Source of the DNA: Sebastes aleutianus
Lineage: Eukaryota > Chordata > Actinopteri > Perciformes > Sebastidae
DNA length: 64,000 nt
Direction of reading: 5' to 3'
Assembly: GCA_916700875.1 (NCBI GenBank)
Contig: CAKAKS010000032.1
Location: forward strand, 21,753,629-21,817,628
Position numbers and translations under genes: made by a program. Position 1 is the first letter of the stretch. Every line of letters begins with the position of its first letter. Positions 1 to 13,262 of the stretch are shown here, piece by piece. The notes beneath the pieces are model-generated. The model saw nothing but the letters and a program-made list of their open reading frames with translations, was not told where the DNA came from and searched no databases.

Positions 1-363
1 TTAATTCCAACTGTGCTTTTCCTGCTGTGACTTCTTTAAAAAGATTATTTGCAGATTATTCTTCCAAATAAAAATGTGCTCCCACAAGATTTTTTTGTCC
101 CTTTTGTGACCTTCATCAAGAGAACCAGTTTGCTTATCTGTAATTTAAAGGACTGAAAACACAACTGAATTGTTTAGCACATTCATTAGATTAACAACTC
201 AAAAATAATGTCCCATTTTATTCATTGAGCACATTTCTGAATCAAAATTAAATGTTTAATTGTGATATTCTAAAAGATTAAGACCTGCACTCAACAGTGT
301 GCTTCTGTTTAATTTAGCAGCATCATTCTATCATGATGTTTAACAATTAATCTCAAAGGAAAC

Positions 364-1085
364 TAAAGGGGACGTCTCATGAAAAACTCACTTTTTCAGT
401 GCTTGTGCACATACATTTGGGTATCTGGAGCAGTGGGCAACCTCCGGGTCTGAAAAGTTAAGCCAATACGGAAGTGCCTTAAACTTGCATTCTTTCTAAT
501 AGCCAGCAGGGGGCAACTCCTCTGGTTGCAAAAAGAAGTCTGATTGTATAGAAGTCTATGAGAAAATAACCCTACTTCTCACTTGATTTATTACCTCAGT
601 AAACATTGTAAACATGAGTTTATGGTCTCAATCGCTAGTTTCAAGTCTTCTTCAATAAAGCATGAGGTTCATTTAGTAAATTATGGTCCCATTTAGAGTC
701 AAAAAGACCATAAAGTAGGGTATGCTTTAGGGCGTGGCTACCTTGTGATTGACAGGTTGCTACCACAGCATTGTCCAGTCTGGGTGTAGTCTGTGTTTTT
801 TACTTAGAACTTTAACACTTTAAAAGTGTGTTTTTAGTTAATGACAGTTAATTGTAACATTTTGGTCGCCTAGAAAAGCAGACTGGGCTTTTTCAGGAGG
901 GTGTCTTAAAGACACAGGCGCTAAAACGGAGCGTTTCAGACAGAAGATGAATATAGGTATATTCAGACAGACAGTATGAGAAAAATAATGTGTTTTTGAA
1001 CATTAAAGCATGAAAACATGTTCTAGTAGAAACCTAAAAATCAAGTGTGAACCTGACAATGACAATGAGCACATGTCCCCTTTAA
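364..1085. mobile_element. Miniature inverted-repeat element with another repeat inside
   Basis: The ends TAAAGGGGACGTCTCATG and CATGTCCCCTTTAA are inverted copies in a TTAA-like context. The interior from about 437 to 880 is a copy of the CTGAAAAGTxAAGCC family also found at 19776-20360 and 22853-22958. Confidence 0.75.
437..880 (+). repeat. Dispersed repeat family B, copy 1
   Basis: Shares CCATTTAGAGTCAAA, TTTATTACCTCAGTAAACAT and GGCACTTCCG-type blocks, in inverse orientation, with 19776-20360, at high identity over about 330 bp. Confidence 0.88.
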
Positions 1086-1407
1086 ATGAGATAGTGGCTT
1101 TTTAGTGAGTTTCCCCGATGACTAACATTAGTGAGAGGGTGACAAGGATGAGCAGACTGGAAAACAGCAGCAGAACTTTGATCCCCCAGTCGGGCTTCAT
1201 CAATGAATGTGTGTGTTTGTGAGTGTGTGTGTGGTGGGGGGGGGAGGGGGGGATGTCCAGACAGACCTTAATAGCTGTAATTAAAGACACTGATACCTAA
1301 GCACGTATCCAATCACACTCAGGAAAGTTTCCGAAAAAAAGTGGCAGCTTGGGACAAAATGGGCTCCGTTTGAGATTGATGTGTTTATATGAGATGTGTA
1401 ATGAGTA

Positions 1408-1453
<46 letters not shown>

Positions 1454-2405
1454 CCTTTCATCGTTCCATATCACAAATTAAATCATGCGGGCAGCTTGTT
1501 TTTCAAAAACATCTGTGACATTTTAATATTCTCTGGCTAGTTTCATTGACAGCGACCACCACCTGCCCCGTGTTGAGTGCGAGCTATTTGAACAGTCATA
1601 GATCAACAAAAGCGAGCTGCACAAAGCGCGCTGGCAGCAGGTGTTCCATCTGCAACGTGCTGGAAAACTGACCACTTTACTAACAGTCCTCCCCAGATAA
1701 AGGTTAGTCTAACAGCATTTAACCTTTATAGAAACCAAGGCGCATTTGGTTTTTCCAAAACAAGTTAAAAGGTTTCTACATTTAAACTAAGTCAAAGAAT
1801 GATTGAAAGTGAATATTAAATCAATGACAAATAAACACCAAACAAACCAAATGTCTTTTACTGTAAATGCACTTTAAAAGGAGGATAAAGGACTTGTTTT
1901 TCAGAGGTTATCCCAAGGCTCAGCTACTTCTGGTTTTGATTCTTGAGTTAGGAACTACTCAAAAGAGCTAACCGCAGGCTTTTAGGCTGCAAACTGGCTC
2001 ATATGATGTTAGGAGGTCAGTATTACAGTCGTCAGGAGCTGAACTCGATGCAGCACAGAGCTGCAGCATATCTGAACAAATGCTAACCTCCTTATGTCCA
2101 CCAAGGACGTTCTGTTTTCAGTCCAGTGCAGATCCAGACCCAAACCCAGGTACATATTCCAGTCTTTTTCTAAAGCAATTTCTCTACTTCAGTTACTGAA
2201 TAAAAAAAAGGTGCACATGAATCCCCTGATGTTTTCTCACTGTGTGTAATCTAATTCAGATCATCATCCACAGGAAGATTAAACATTTTTCTATTACTAA
2301 AATGAAAACATGAGAATGGTGCAGCCCTGCAGCTCTCTCTGTGTGCTCTCTAGCTTACAATAATATTGCAGTGTCTGGTGCAGACAACCTTTCAATTATA
2401 CTTTG
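1086..2405. other. Gene-free interval
   Basis: Contains the G-run and (CA)n noted above. I see no exon, RNA gene or further element. Confidence 0.6.
1410..1452. repeat. (CA)n microsatellite
   Basis: About 21 uninterrupted CA units. A G-rich run lies upstream at 1232-1252. Confidence 0.98.
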
Positions 2406-3170
2406 ACATTTTGGACAATATGCTTTGCTCTGTTGCCAAGAGTTAGATTAAAGGATCAATACCACTCCGGAGCTGGAGCCAGGAGGCAAAGAGCTTAGCT
2501 TAGCATAAAGACCAAAGGCAGGGGGACACAGCAAGCCTGGTTCTGTCCAAAGTTCTTGAGTCTTGTCATCGAGTCTTTTTACTAAGTTATTTTTCATTTT
2601 CCATGCGTTCTCCTACGAATGAGAACCAAAAAAACAAAACTACTTAGTTAGGTTTAGGAAAAGATCATGGTTTGGGTTAAAATAAGTATGTTTGTTATGT
2701 AACTTATGCAGTTAAGTACATAAGTTACATAACAATAGTAAGGTAAAATAAGTCAACATTGAATTTTGGTTTCACTTCGGACATGAACAGTAGTCTCCTA
2801 GGTGAAAGTCCTGTATCTGTTTGACCCATCCATCCACTGCGACCTCCTCCCTACATGGACTTTGTTGCTCGAAAATACATCTCTTGACTTCGTTAGCGGC
2901 AGCCCTGCACATCCTCACGATTACATGGGTTATATATGAATTACAGTGCACTACTTTTTGCAAAGGTAAGTACGAACAGTGAATGACAACAGCCTGAATG
3001 GAGACTGCGTTCGTCATTGTGCTTGCAATTTCTCCCTGCTACTAATCTCTATGCTAAGCTAAGCTATTCACCTCCTTGTTCCAGCTCCATACTTAGTGCA
3101 CAGACATGAGAGTGGTATCCATCTTCTTACCTAACTCTCAGCAAGGAAGCAATATATTTCACTAAAAAAT
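2406..3170. mobile_element. Long-TIR miniature element
   Basis: The blocks GAGTTAGATTAAAGGATCAATA and GAGCTTAGCTTAGCATAAAG of the left arm (2406-2530) recur inverted in the right arm (3048-3170), giving arms of about 120 bp. The centre carries TTAGGTTTAGG-type sequence also found at 16421-16500. Confidence 0.78.
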
Positions 3171-4393
3171 CAAGCTATTTGACCTTTTCTTGTTGCCGCA
3201 GACTGAAAATGTACTTTCACTGCCTGAAATTGATGCACTCTGATCGGTACAGTCCAATGAATGCCAGATCGCTACACTCAGTGAGAGAAAAAGAGAAAAG
3301 AACTCTAATAAAATCGTACAATCCAACTTATTCTAGTGCTAGAAACTCATAACATTACACAGAGTGTATGCAGGGGCAGGTGGTAGTTCTTCAATGGCAA
3401 CATCTGCACGGTTCACAGTGCTGTTCTTCTGAGCTTTTATATGGAGCAAAAACTAAAGTGCTAGTGGCGATGTTAGCTGCTGAATTATTGAATATAGTGT
3501 GGGCGAAGGCAATACATTTTATATTTAACATCCAGCCATGGAATTACTCATATCGCTCTTGCAATTTCATTACAAGAGAAAGAGCCATTGGAAATACGAG
3601 CGTATATGTGAACAAAACAGCATGAAGGAAAACACTGCAAAATAAAGAAAGGCTGTGAGTAAGAGAAAGATTTAGAAAATGTCATCTCCCAGCGTGTGAG
3701 CAATACGCTGTTGTTGTGTTTACAGCAGCCCTGTTTCACACAGAACACGCAGTGTAATACAATTCCAAACAAGACCTTTCTTCGATATTATATCACTGAA
3801 CAAACACCCATTATCTGCTCTGCTGCCGTTTAAAGATCAATAGTTGAATCCCTGTCATCATAATCATCAGCACCACCTCTAGCATCTTAGCATTAGTGTT
3901 TCCTCTCCAGATAAGAGAGCTGTCAGAACATCCATGCTTGTGTCTAATCAGCCATGACTAAGCCCGTCTCTGTGTCCGCCCATGCCTGTGTCTGAATTAC
4001 TGGATGAATAACCTGATTGAGCTCTCATCGTCTTTACAGTAAGAGCTGCAGTGACTTAATTAGGCTGAGAGCCCTTCTGATTCACTCACAGCTAAACCTG
4101 GCAACGGGCTCGCGTTGCCCCGGCCCTTATATATCAACCTCACCTGGCAAGCGGCCCTGATGGCCCACAGACAGAACAGGAAGGAGCTAACTCATCACCG
4201 TCGGTGCCTGAGTCAGGGAAATTAGCCTTACTTTGTAAATTTGTTTTCCTCTTTTTCTTTCAGTCTTTGTGCCAATTAGTAAATGCTAACACGCTAAACT
4301 TAGATGTGGAACATATTGAATATTATGCCTGCTAAACATCAGCATTTTAGCACTGTCATTGTGAGCATGTTGTATGTTTGTGTATATATATAT
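3171..4393. other. Gene-free interval
   Basis: No convincing exon. 4020-4200 is less AT-rich and holds homeodomain-like TTAATTA, so it could be a conserved non-coding element, but nothing here proves that. Confidence 0.5.
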
Positions 4394-4702
4394 TAGGGCA
4401 AGTAGGTCTATTGATAAAGATATTGAATCATGATTAACTGCATGATTGTCCATAGTTAATTGCGATTAATCACAAATTAATCAAATTTTGTATATGTTCA
4501 AAATGTACCTTAAAGGGAGATTTGTCAAGTTTTTAATACTCTTATCAATGTGGGAGTGGGTAAATATGCTTGCTTTATGCAAATGTATGTATATATTTAT
4601 TATTGAAAATCAATTAACAACACAAAACAATAACAAATATTGTCCAGAAACCCTCACAGGTACTGCATTTAGCATTAAAGAATATGCTCAAATCAAAATA
4701 TG
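4394..4702. mobile_element. Truncated copy of the 9922 hAT-type family
   Basis: Inverted relative to 9922-10632. Shares GATTGTCCATAGTTAATTGC and CCAGAAACCCTCACAGGTAC. It keeps one TAGGGC terminus and stops at a TA/TG microsatellite. Confidence 0.85.
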
Positions 4703-4715
4703 GAGTTCTTATCGC

Positions 4716-4718
<3 letters not shown>

Positions 4719-4764
<46 letters not shown>

Positions 4765-4787
4765 CTCGTGTGTGTGTGTGTGTGTGT
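4719..4787. repeat. (TA)n(TG)n microsatellite
   Basis: Compound run at the broken end of the hAT-type fragment 4394-4702. Confidence 0.98.
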
Positions 4788-5619
4788 AGACAGACACTGT
4801 AGGTAGTGTGAAAAAGAAAAAATGAATATGCATAATTCATGTTAGTGTGCACAGCTCTACTTCAGTGTTAAGATTTACGAGGCCAGCCTCTGTTGCATGA
4901 TATATGGCTGTGCTTAGAGCACCATGCAGTCTAATATCTTGAACACAATAATGCATTGCTATCAAATAATATGACATAAGAGTACATGCTCAATTAATCA
5001 CATCCATTTCGTTAGATCCTGAATGGTTAAATGTAGTGTGGTCCTGAATGACATTGTGTTCTTTTAGGTCAAAGACCTGACAGTTTTATAGTGTTAATAT
5101 TAAAGAAACAACATGACTCGTCATGACATGACTATGTATATAAATATATTACAGAAAACCATGAAAACACCAGATCCAGCTGAGGAGTCTTACAGATATC
5201 TGCAGTAATTGGCTGCTTATAAAGTGGAGATGTGGAGTCCTGAATTCATTTTCCTCTGCTTCACTGACTTTGGTGACTGTCTGGCTGATTCAGTGCCTTG
5301 GCTGACTGGACACAGTGCTCCGATCTGACGTGCCTAATGAATCCGATTCCTCATTTGACACAAAAGAGAAATTGCCTCCTGCCAGGTTGATTCCGTCGCC
5401 TGACTCATCGGTCACACTTGAACTATCCCCGTCTGTCTACACTGTCCGGAGACTGAATTTTAAATAAGAACTACAATGTTCCCATCAGTTTCACTGAGAT
5501 AGCTGCCTGACTGCCACTGTAATTTACTGATGGGTTCTTTGTTTGATTCACTCATGTCAAACTATCTACATGGCCTAACAAACCAGCGGAGTGTGCACCC
5601 ATAGGCCCACTATGCCAGT

Positions 5620-5797
5620 GTGCCCTCTGCTCTAGGTTTCTACCCGCTAAACGGGGAGCTTTTCTTGGACACAGCGCATACCAATGCAATGCTCTTGGGG
5701 GATCTCTTGTTGGGTCTCTAAACTATAGAGTACGGTCTTGACCTGCTCTATATAAAAAGCGTCTCGAGATAAAAATAAATTGAATTGAATTGAATTA
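5620..5797 (+). mobile_element. Retroposon 3' tail with (TTGAA)n end
   Basis: Contains GGTTTCTACCCGCTAAACGG, GGGATCTCTTGTTGGGTCTC and CTGCTCTATATAAAAAGCG, then ends in repeated TTGAA. This combination is a familiar teleost LINE tail (Rex/L2 type; the exact family is not certain). No coding part remains. Confidence 0.65.
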
Positions 5798-6180
5798 TTT
5801 TACAGAAACCCCAAATCAGTAGTTAAGCTCTCTTTGTAAACATTGTACATGGAGATTTTAAAAGTTGTTATAATGTGTTAATGTGATCATAGTCAAATGA
5901 AACACACTGGAACCCTGGTGTGTTAGGGCCCTTTGAGATTTAATCCCTATAGGAGCCACTGGAGGTCCTAATCAAGCCTAATCTGTCTGGTTTGCATGTT
6001 CTAATTTAATTTTCCTGCTCATCCATGGCCACTAATCCGCTGCTTATTTCAGAGAGGACTGAAGAAAAACACAAGAAATGTAGCTCCACTTTGTTGAATG
6101 ATGAGGCTAGTGGGGATGCAAATCCATCCGTCAAAGAGTAAACCAGGAAGATGTACATCAATTGCAAGGTACCATTAAAC

Positions 6181-6614
6181 CCATGGATGTATTATAAGAA
6201 CTGGATACAGGACCACAAGACGGCAGCTATTCATTCCAATGAGAATTGATCACCTGGCGCATACGCCAAAAAAGGGCCCACTGAATATGCGCAGTAGTGT
6301 TTCTCCCGCTCAGCCCATGGACTTTACATTGCAATGATGTCACGGATGTTTAAATCGCTTTTCTAGGCTCGAGGAAAGTTTTACAAATATAGAACCTCCC
6401 ATGAAAAATTCACAATAGAAAGAGTCAGAATCGACCTTGTTTGCAGTTCGAGGTGTCCTATCAACAGTTTTAAAGACATCTCTTTTATTATGGTGGTCTA
6501 TGGGGAAAATGCCTTTTGGGTCACAGGGGGATTTTTAGCTGCAACACCGTGAGTGACCACTGGAAAATTGGACGCAAGGCTGAGCGGTGTCCAGTTCTTA
6601 TTCTACATCCATGG
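6181..6614. mobile_element. 434-bp miniature inverted-repeat element
   Basis: The ends CCATGGATGTATTATAAGAA and TTCTTATTCTACATCCATGG are near-perfect inverted copies of about 25 bp. No reading frame of note. Confidence 0.82.
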
Positions 6615-7916
6615 CTAAACCAGTAAATGGTGAGTTTGTTTAACTTTAGTTTACATTTTCCATGTCTCATTAGTTTATAAGCCAGTTAAGCACATGTTTG
6701 TGTTCGTTTAATGCTGTTCTGATGTCACAGAAGTTAATATAATAGGTTTATGTATATTTTTGTAAGTGGACGATGTTAAGATCCTGTTTATATTTGCTAT
6801 TGTTTTTTCGTTTACTTGTAGAATACAGGTACACACACAAACACACATATAATTTATGACAAGAGATAGTGCTGTAAGGCTGTGAAGTAATAAGGTGTAT
6901 ATAAAAAGTCTAGGAGCAATGCGGTAAACATTTTGGATTGAAACAAGCATTTTATCGTGTTATATCCTGCAGCGTCGTGCAAATAAGAGTAAACCATCAG
7001 GTCATGATGTAAATCTCGGTTAAGAATCACCTGCCATGTTGTTCTGATGTAAAATATTCAAATAAATTCATGAAATTCATTCACTATTCTCCCTGCCTCC
7101 TGGTCTTGTGAGTGTACTGAACTGAGAAAATGCCAGCAGACTGTTGAGTGGCGTTGGAACATGGACTACCTTAAAGCAGCCAGGAAAACAGAAATCTGTC
7201 CTACAAAGTCTACATTTGGTATAAACAAACTAATGACCGACCACTGATACTATCCAGCATGTCATCCCTAACCATTTAGAGCAATGTGTTGATCGACACT
7301 ATTGGAACTGGTAATAGGCAAACACAAACAGGGATGTCCCTCCGCTTCACTCCGTTGGCTGTCTGACCAGTTCACTCAAATTCAAATCTGGCTCATATTC
7401 TGGTTTACTAATGACTCTGATTCACCATTAAGCTCAAACATGTTGATGTGTACTCTAGATTGATAAGAAATAAGTAAACAGAGAGAAGATATATTGCAGT
7501 GAGAAGGTGTATCATCATCCCTATCTGTCAAAAGTTTCCAAGGTGGAAGGTGTTGGTGCCAGGCTACAGACAAATTGCTCTGCATGACTGACCTGTAAGC
7601 CGGCCCGGTTCATTCCCAATTTGGCCTGCCTCATCCCCATCTATCTTGCCCTAATGCAACACAGTGGGAGCCCGAAGCTTAAAGCGCACTGGGCCTGGCT
7701 CCAGACTGCAAGATAAATAAAAAACAACAGCGTCACTCCCTTAGGCTCCCTGGCTAACCAGCCATGTCCATGATATCTCTGTCTGTGTGGCCTTGAGTTC
7801 TAAAAAACAACAGGGTCATCTCACACTCAGAGAATAAACCCCAACTAATTTGATGCCCGAGTATACACCTCAATTGCAGACATATAGTGTAAGAGAAGCT
7901 AATCTGCCCCTAAAAA
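6615..7916. other. Gene-free interval
   Basis: Only short chance frames. Nothing recognised. Confidence 0.6.
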
Positions 7917-8060
7917 TGGCTCACTGACATCCTGCTGACTAATTCTTCGACGAGGAGCTCCAATGGAGAAAGGAAATATTGCCAGTGGTTGCCAAAAGAC
8001 ATTTCCCCCCTACAGTATTGTCTCTATCGATCTGATTCGCTAATCCCCACCCTTTCTGTG
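7917..8060 (+). repeat. Direct duplication, left copy
   Basis: Shares CATCCTGCTGACTAATTCTT, GGAGAAAGGAAATATT and GTATTGTCTCTATCGATC with 8717-8893, in the same orientation, with the family C element between them. Confidence 0.92.
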
Positions 8061-8100
8061 GGCTGTGTTGTCCTTCTCTAGTATCTGAGCAAGCTTTCTA

Positions 8101-8690
8101 TATAGAGTGCTACAGGAATGAGTCCTAAAACCCGGAAATGAGTTAGCATTTTAGCACTTCCGGGTCCCTCGTCTGGAAGTCTGGAATGGGTCGTTAGATG
8201 TCTGAAATAAGGTCTGTGGTTAACACAAACATTTTAACGTTTTGTTCTACGACATAAAATACATCAGTAAATATCCCACTTGTGAATTTTGAAGCCTTTA
8301 CGTGTGTTAAAAAAGGTGGTTGATAAAAAATTTCTAAATGAGACTACTAAACGTCACCACGCCGACTCGTCCGCCTTTACAGCCCCGTAGCGTACACACG
8401 CATTCATGCAACCGTGGTGTAGTTTGTTTATAGCTTAACGCTTTTTACTTCTGTCGATTGCATTCACACTTCAAAAATCATAAAACTGGTGTTCATTTGT
8501 GGAGATTATTTGACGTAGCGAAACGTGTAAGTATCATAAATGTGTGTTTGCCACAGAGCTTATTTTCTGCAATAATCCAAAAGCCAATGGAAAAATCCCA
8601 TTGGCTTTTTGTTGAAAGAACCAGGTCGATGCTAACTTCGTGGTTGGCCTACAAACATACGTCATCCCTGCAGCACTTTATTCTCTAACA
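8101..8690. mobile_element. Miniature element family C, copy 1
   Basis: The ends TATAGAGTGCTACAGGAATG and CATCCCTGCAGCACTTTATT form inverted repeats. The interior (ACCGTGGTGTAGTT, AAACGTGTAAGTATCATAA, CCCATTGGCTTTTTGT) matches the inverted copy at 16852-17238. Confidence 0.87.
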
Positions 8691-8716
8691 GAAGGCTTAA
8701 AACCTAGCCCTGAAAC

Positions 8717-8893
8717 TGGCCCATTGATATCCTGCTGACTAATTCTTCGACGCGGAGCTCCAATACCATGAAATATTGGTGACACTCAGAGATAATGGAG
8801 AAAGGAAATATTACCAGTGGTTTCCAAAAGACATTTCCCCCCACAGTATTGTCTCTATCGATCCGATTTGCTAATCCCCATGCTTTCCGCTTT
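8717..8893 (+). repeat. Direct duplication, right copy
   Basis: Second copy of 7917-8060, with about 33 extra bases (ACCATGAAATATTGGTGACA and onward) that the left copy lacks. Confidence 0.92.
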
Positions 8894-9921
8894 CTTTATA
8901 GCATCCATGCATAAAAACGTTTATTTGGCTGGTCTTTTAGGATCGAGAAATCACTATGCCTATCCATCTGTCTTCGGTTTACACTGACTCGAGAAAAATG
9001 CATCCGTCAGAGACCATTAGAGCCACAAGAGAATCTGTCTCTCTGCCGTCACTCTCTCCAACCTCGCCACTTCCTCTCTGGTTTCTCCGTCTCTATCCTC
9101 TCAGTCAGCTCAGGGACTTGTTTGTCAGCTTATATACCGCTTGCTTGCCAGCAGATGAGTGTAGTCCCCGTTGTGTGCACTGCTCACTATGTTCAAACAG
9201 TCCGCTGACAATAGATGGTCCTTTTCCTTTCATCGATTCCACCTTCACCTGTTACCCTCTCTACATTCTCAAGTGTATTTCCTCCCCTTCACTATCTGAC
9301 TCTTTTATTGTTCTCTGTCTCTTCTCAGAGGCTGGCCTTGGAGCGCTTTACACTTCACCATGGCAACCAAATACTGTAGATACTTTCCCTGAACTCCAGT
9401 GTTTGTCCACCTACAAGTTTTTCGATCCAACTACAACTTTGACCTCTGATATAGCGCGCACCAACATGAAGACCAAGAGCCTGTGCTTTTTTTTCTCTCC
9501 AAGGGTGTGAAAGATAGTTTGGTGAGCATTTTTATCAGTTTATCTATGCAGACATATTTTGTAGTCTGACCGTCAATAATGTCGGGACTGACGTAGGTAC
9601 GTATGAATCTTGTGAATAAAGCATGTTGTGAGAACACTTTGAGCCTATCTGCGCTGATATCAGAATCTTTTTCTTTCATATTTGTATCACTCACAATGGC
9701 AATCTAAAGAAGTTATTTTGTAAAGACATCAAATGTGGATCCAAATGTACAATTAGTTTGAAGTACTTGTTCTTTTTTTATTAGTAAAAGTACAAATATG
9801 TTATCCTAGATGCCTTGTTTTGTGGAAAAGGAGGACATCATAGTAACTACTGTCGATTACATGTGCAAGCTGCAGATTTGCAAGATGTAATTGTGTATTC
9901 TGTCCACTCTTTTGAAGAAAC

Positions 9922-10632
9922 TAGGGCTGTCAAAGTCAACACGATAATAATATGTTAACGCAACTTGTGATATTGAAGGTTGTAGCAGGTTCAGTTTTAG
10001 GTAAACTGGCATCATATGAAACTAGAAAACCTAAGGAATCCATTGGTACCAGCCATGTCATACTAGCTTGTCACGAAGGAGGCTAAATAACGCTCCAAAC
10101 TTACACTGAATTTTGGCGAGGAAAAACTGGCATGGCCATTTTCAAAGGGGTCCCTTGACCTCTGACCTCAAGATATGTGAATGAAAATGGGTTCTATGGG
10201 TACCAACGAGTCTCCCCTTTACAGACATGCCCACTTTATGATAATCACATGCAGTTTTGGGCAACTCATAGTCAAGTCAGCACACTGACACACTGACAGC
10301 TGTTGTTGCCTGTTGTGCTGCAGTTTGCCATGTTATGATTTGAGCATATTTTTACGCTAAATGCAGTACCTGTGAGGGTTTCTGGACACTATGTGTCATT
10401 GTTTTGTCTTGTTAACTGATTTCCAATAATAAATATATACATACATTTGCATAAAGAAAGCATATTTGCCCACTCCCATGTTGATAAGAGTAATAAATAA
10501 TTGAAAAATCTCCCTTTAAGGTACATTTTGAACAGATGAAAAATGTGCGAATATGTCGCAATCAATTGCGATTAACTATGGACAATCATGTTATTAATCA
10601 CGATTAAATATTTTAATCGATTGATAGCCCTA
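9922..10632. mobile_element. Complete non-autonomous hAT-type element with 8-bp target duplication
   Basis: The termini TAGGGCTGTCAA and TTGATAGCCCTA are inverted copies. GAAGAAAC flanks both sides (9914-9921 and 10633-10640), a perfect 8-bp duplication as hAT elements make. There is no transposase frame. Partial relatives are at 4394-4702 and 30270-30890. Confidence 0.93.
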
Positions 10633-10640
10633 GAAGAAAC

Positions 10641-11728
10641 TAATACAATTCTTGGTTTTAAAAAACATAAAAGTGGAGCAAAAACAGAATCCAAATAAAT
10701 AATTTTGTCTCAGTGAAATTATAGTAAGCAGTAATGGTTTTATGAGCTTTTAACTAGTGATTAAGTTTCACAATCAACTTTACAAGAAAGGATAATACCA
10801 GTGTAATTTCTTCTACTGTCACACTGATTGACCATTTATGCATTTTACCGCGGTTTGAATTTCCTAATGCCTGTTTTACTAAAAGCTTTGTTGCCTCCTG
10901 TATTTCAGCTTTTACTGATGCCTCGACAAAAGTAATACATCATGCTGAATGCTACATGTCTGGAGGGTTCGTGCAATATGAGTTCTGGAGGAGGTGAGGA
11001 AGAGGTAAATACCGGCTTAGTTTTCCACGACCTCTCGTAGCTGTCTTTTTTGAAGGCCACTCTAGGGTAACACTGAAATGAGGGGAAGGAGGCCTATTAG
11101 GGGGGATAATTGGGACAAAGCCTCAGAGACATGCAATGATTTCCTCTCAATCAATTTTACTACTGGAACTACTTTGTGCATCTGGAAATTGATTGACTGT
11201 GTGTTGTCAATGCAACAGAATGTCTCTATCTCCTATATTAATGGTTGTTATAATGATGGGAGCCTATGACTATTGAAAATGAAGGTAAACATGCACTTTT
11301 TATACAAACTGCGTAGTAGAAGGCAAGAGAACAAACACATTCCAGGTATTAACCTACCATCCATCCATCATAATCATCTGCTCTTTAGGAAGATTTGTGT
11401 ACGTCTTAGACACGGCAGCTCAAAGATTATGACATATCCCGACTATCAGTATAATAAAGTGAACATCTTGTTTAATAAGTGCTCACAACTACAAGAGATG
11501 GAGGTAAAAAAGAAGAGAAGAGATAAACTACTAATAAACCTGCAGGGAAGAAACCACAGTCACACATTTATAACAGTGATCGGATTACATTGTAATGATA
11601 ATGATCAAGGCCGCCCCCCCCACCCACCTCCCACACACACTGGCCCTCCAGTCTCTTTCTATCTGTCTCTGTTCGTTTTCTCTTCTTCTATTTTTTCTCT
11701 CTTTAGCTCCTGTTGAGCCCATAACCAG

Positions 11729-11781
<53 letters not shown>

Positions 11782-12892
11782 CGTGTGTGTGCGCGCTGCT
11801 GACAGACACAAAGGAAAGGATGAAATGTGTGTCTCCGTGTGTGTGTGAGGTCCTGATTATATTAGCCTTTATGCGCAGGCAGGTTCACTGACGTCAGTGC
11901 TGAGCAGCATCTGATGGAGAAAGGGCGGTGGGGGCCAGCCAGCCATTCATAAATATAATGGCTTATTGTTGTGCGTGTGTGTCCTTATGCTGCATGAGTC
12001 ACACCTATATTGTATAATAAGAGTGTACTTTGACATCTCTAAATGTTAAAGGTTCTCTTAACGATATCCAGAGCATTAATATAGCAGCAAACAACTATTT
12101 GCTATGCGAAGACATAGAGGAATAATGTCTACGTGAGCAGAGAATGAAGTCGCTCTCCGTCTGTGTTTGCTGTAATCCGAGCTTCTCCGTGCTTTGTTGA
12201 AATGGCCGAGCCGCCCACGTGTGCATTTTAGTGCATGTTAGTGCATGTGAGCGTGCCCCACTGGCTAGCTAAACGGCGATTACAGCTGATAACGCTGTCC
12301 CGACCGACGTCCCGGATGTGTTGCAATAGAAATGTTCCCGATCTTGTATTTAGCACCTCTAAGTATTTATCTGCCATAAAGAAATCTTTCACGCGGGATT
12401 CTTCCATTCTTCCTAGGCACATAAAGATTACCATCTCTCAAAGAAGCATCAATACTCTTTAGTGTCTGTCTTGTATCTATTACACACACACACATACACT
12501 CATCATCCATCTAATAAAGATGAATGATAGACCAGTCGCATTTCATAAACCCTTCAATTACACAGTGACTCTGTGTATTTTTGAGCTTTCTCTTCATTGT
12601 TTTGGCTTGTGACTTAAATCTAACGTGACTATAATCGACAATTTAATAGTAATAATGTATCAAATGAGAATGCGAAAGCAATGTCACATAGTGTTGGACC
12701 TAAAGAGAATCATCACTTTGGCTTTATAGTGAGTTTCATCTCATTGTTTAGCCGTCCGGCCTGCAAATTGACTGTTTTGGTTCACTCTCACTGCCTTCGT
12801 ATGATTTTCAGGCCGAAGCAGGCAGCTGTTTTCAGTGAAAAAGCTCTACAAACCCTCAGCACACCACCTGCTCAGCACCAAACAGCAGTCAG
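10641..12892. other. Gene-free interval with a microsatellite
   Basis: Holds the (GT)24 run. 12130-12330 has several CG dinucleotides (CCGAGCCGCCCACGTG, CCCGACCGACGTCCCGG) but no recognisable product. Frames across the GT run are artefacts. Confidence 0.55.
11731..11778. repeat. (GT)24 microsatellite
   Basis: Uninterrupted GT run, with further GT-rich sequence to about 11792. Confidence 0.98.
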
Positions 12893-13262
12893 ACACAGTT
12901 AGCGACTAGTTGGTGGACATAGTGGCACAATTAGCAGCTTAAGAGCCAGATAATTCCCTCAGGAGTTGGTAGAAAACCAAAAAACAGAGCTACAAACAGA
13001 GCTAAAGGAGAGTGAATATTGGACTTACATCAAAATCAATATGAGGTTTATTGAATCATACAATTCAATGGTGTGGACAATTCATCAGGTGGACACCAGC
13101 ACAACTCCAAATGAATGCCAATGTTGCTCTGGACGTGTAAAACAAGCAACTGTTTGCTAACAAGTTCGTTATGTCAATCTATAAGGTGATGATGTGTCAG
13201 TACTGTGTTCGCAAATGGTTTCCGCTGCCTCCAAGTGGCCAAAAAAAACAACAGTTATTGTA
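12893..13262 (+). repeat. Dispersed repeat family A, uninterrupted copy
   Basis: Contains CCCTCAGGAGTTGGTAGA, AGCAACTGTTTGCTAA and GCCTCCAAGTGGCC, shared in order with 22689-23102. Shorter pieces are at 35270-35375 (inverted) and 37432-37540. Confidence 0.82.

Noticed and set aside
8956..9510. 184-codon plus-strand open frame
   Set aside because: No domain, no splice or promoter context, and Ser/Pro/Leu-rich composition expected from CT-rich DNA.
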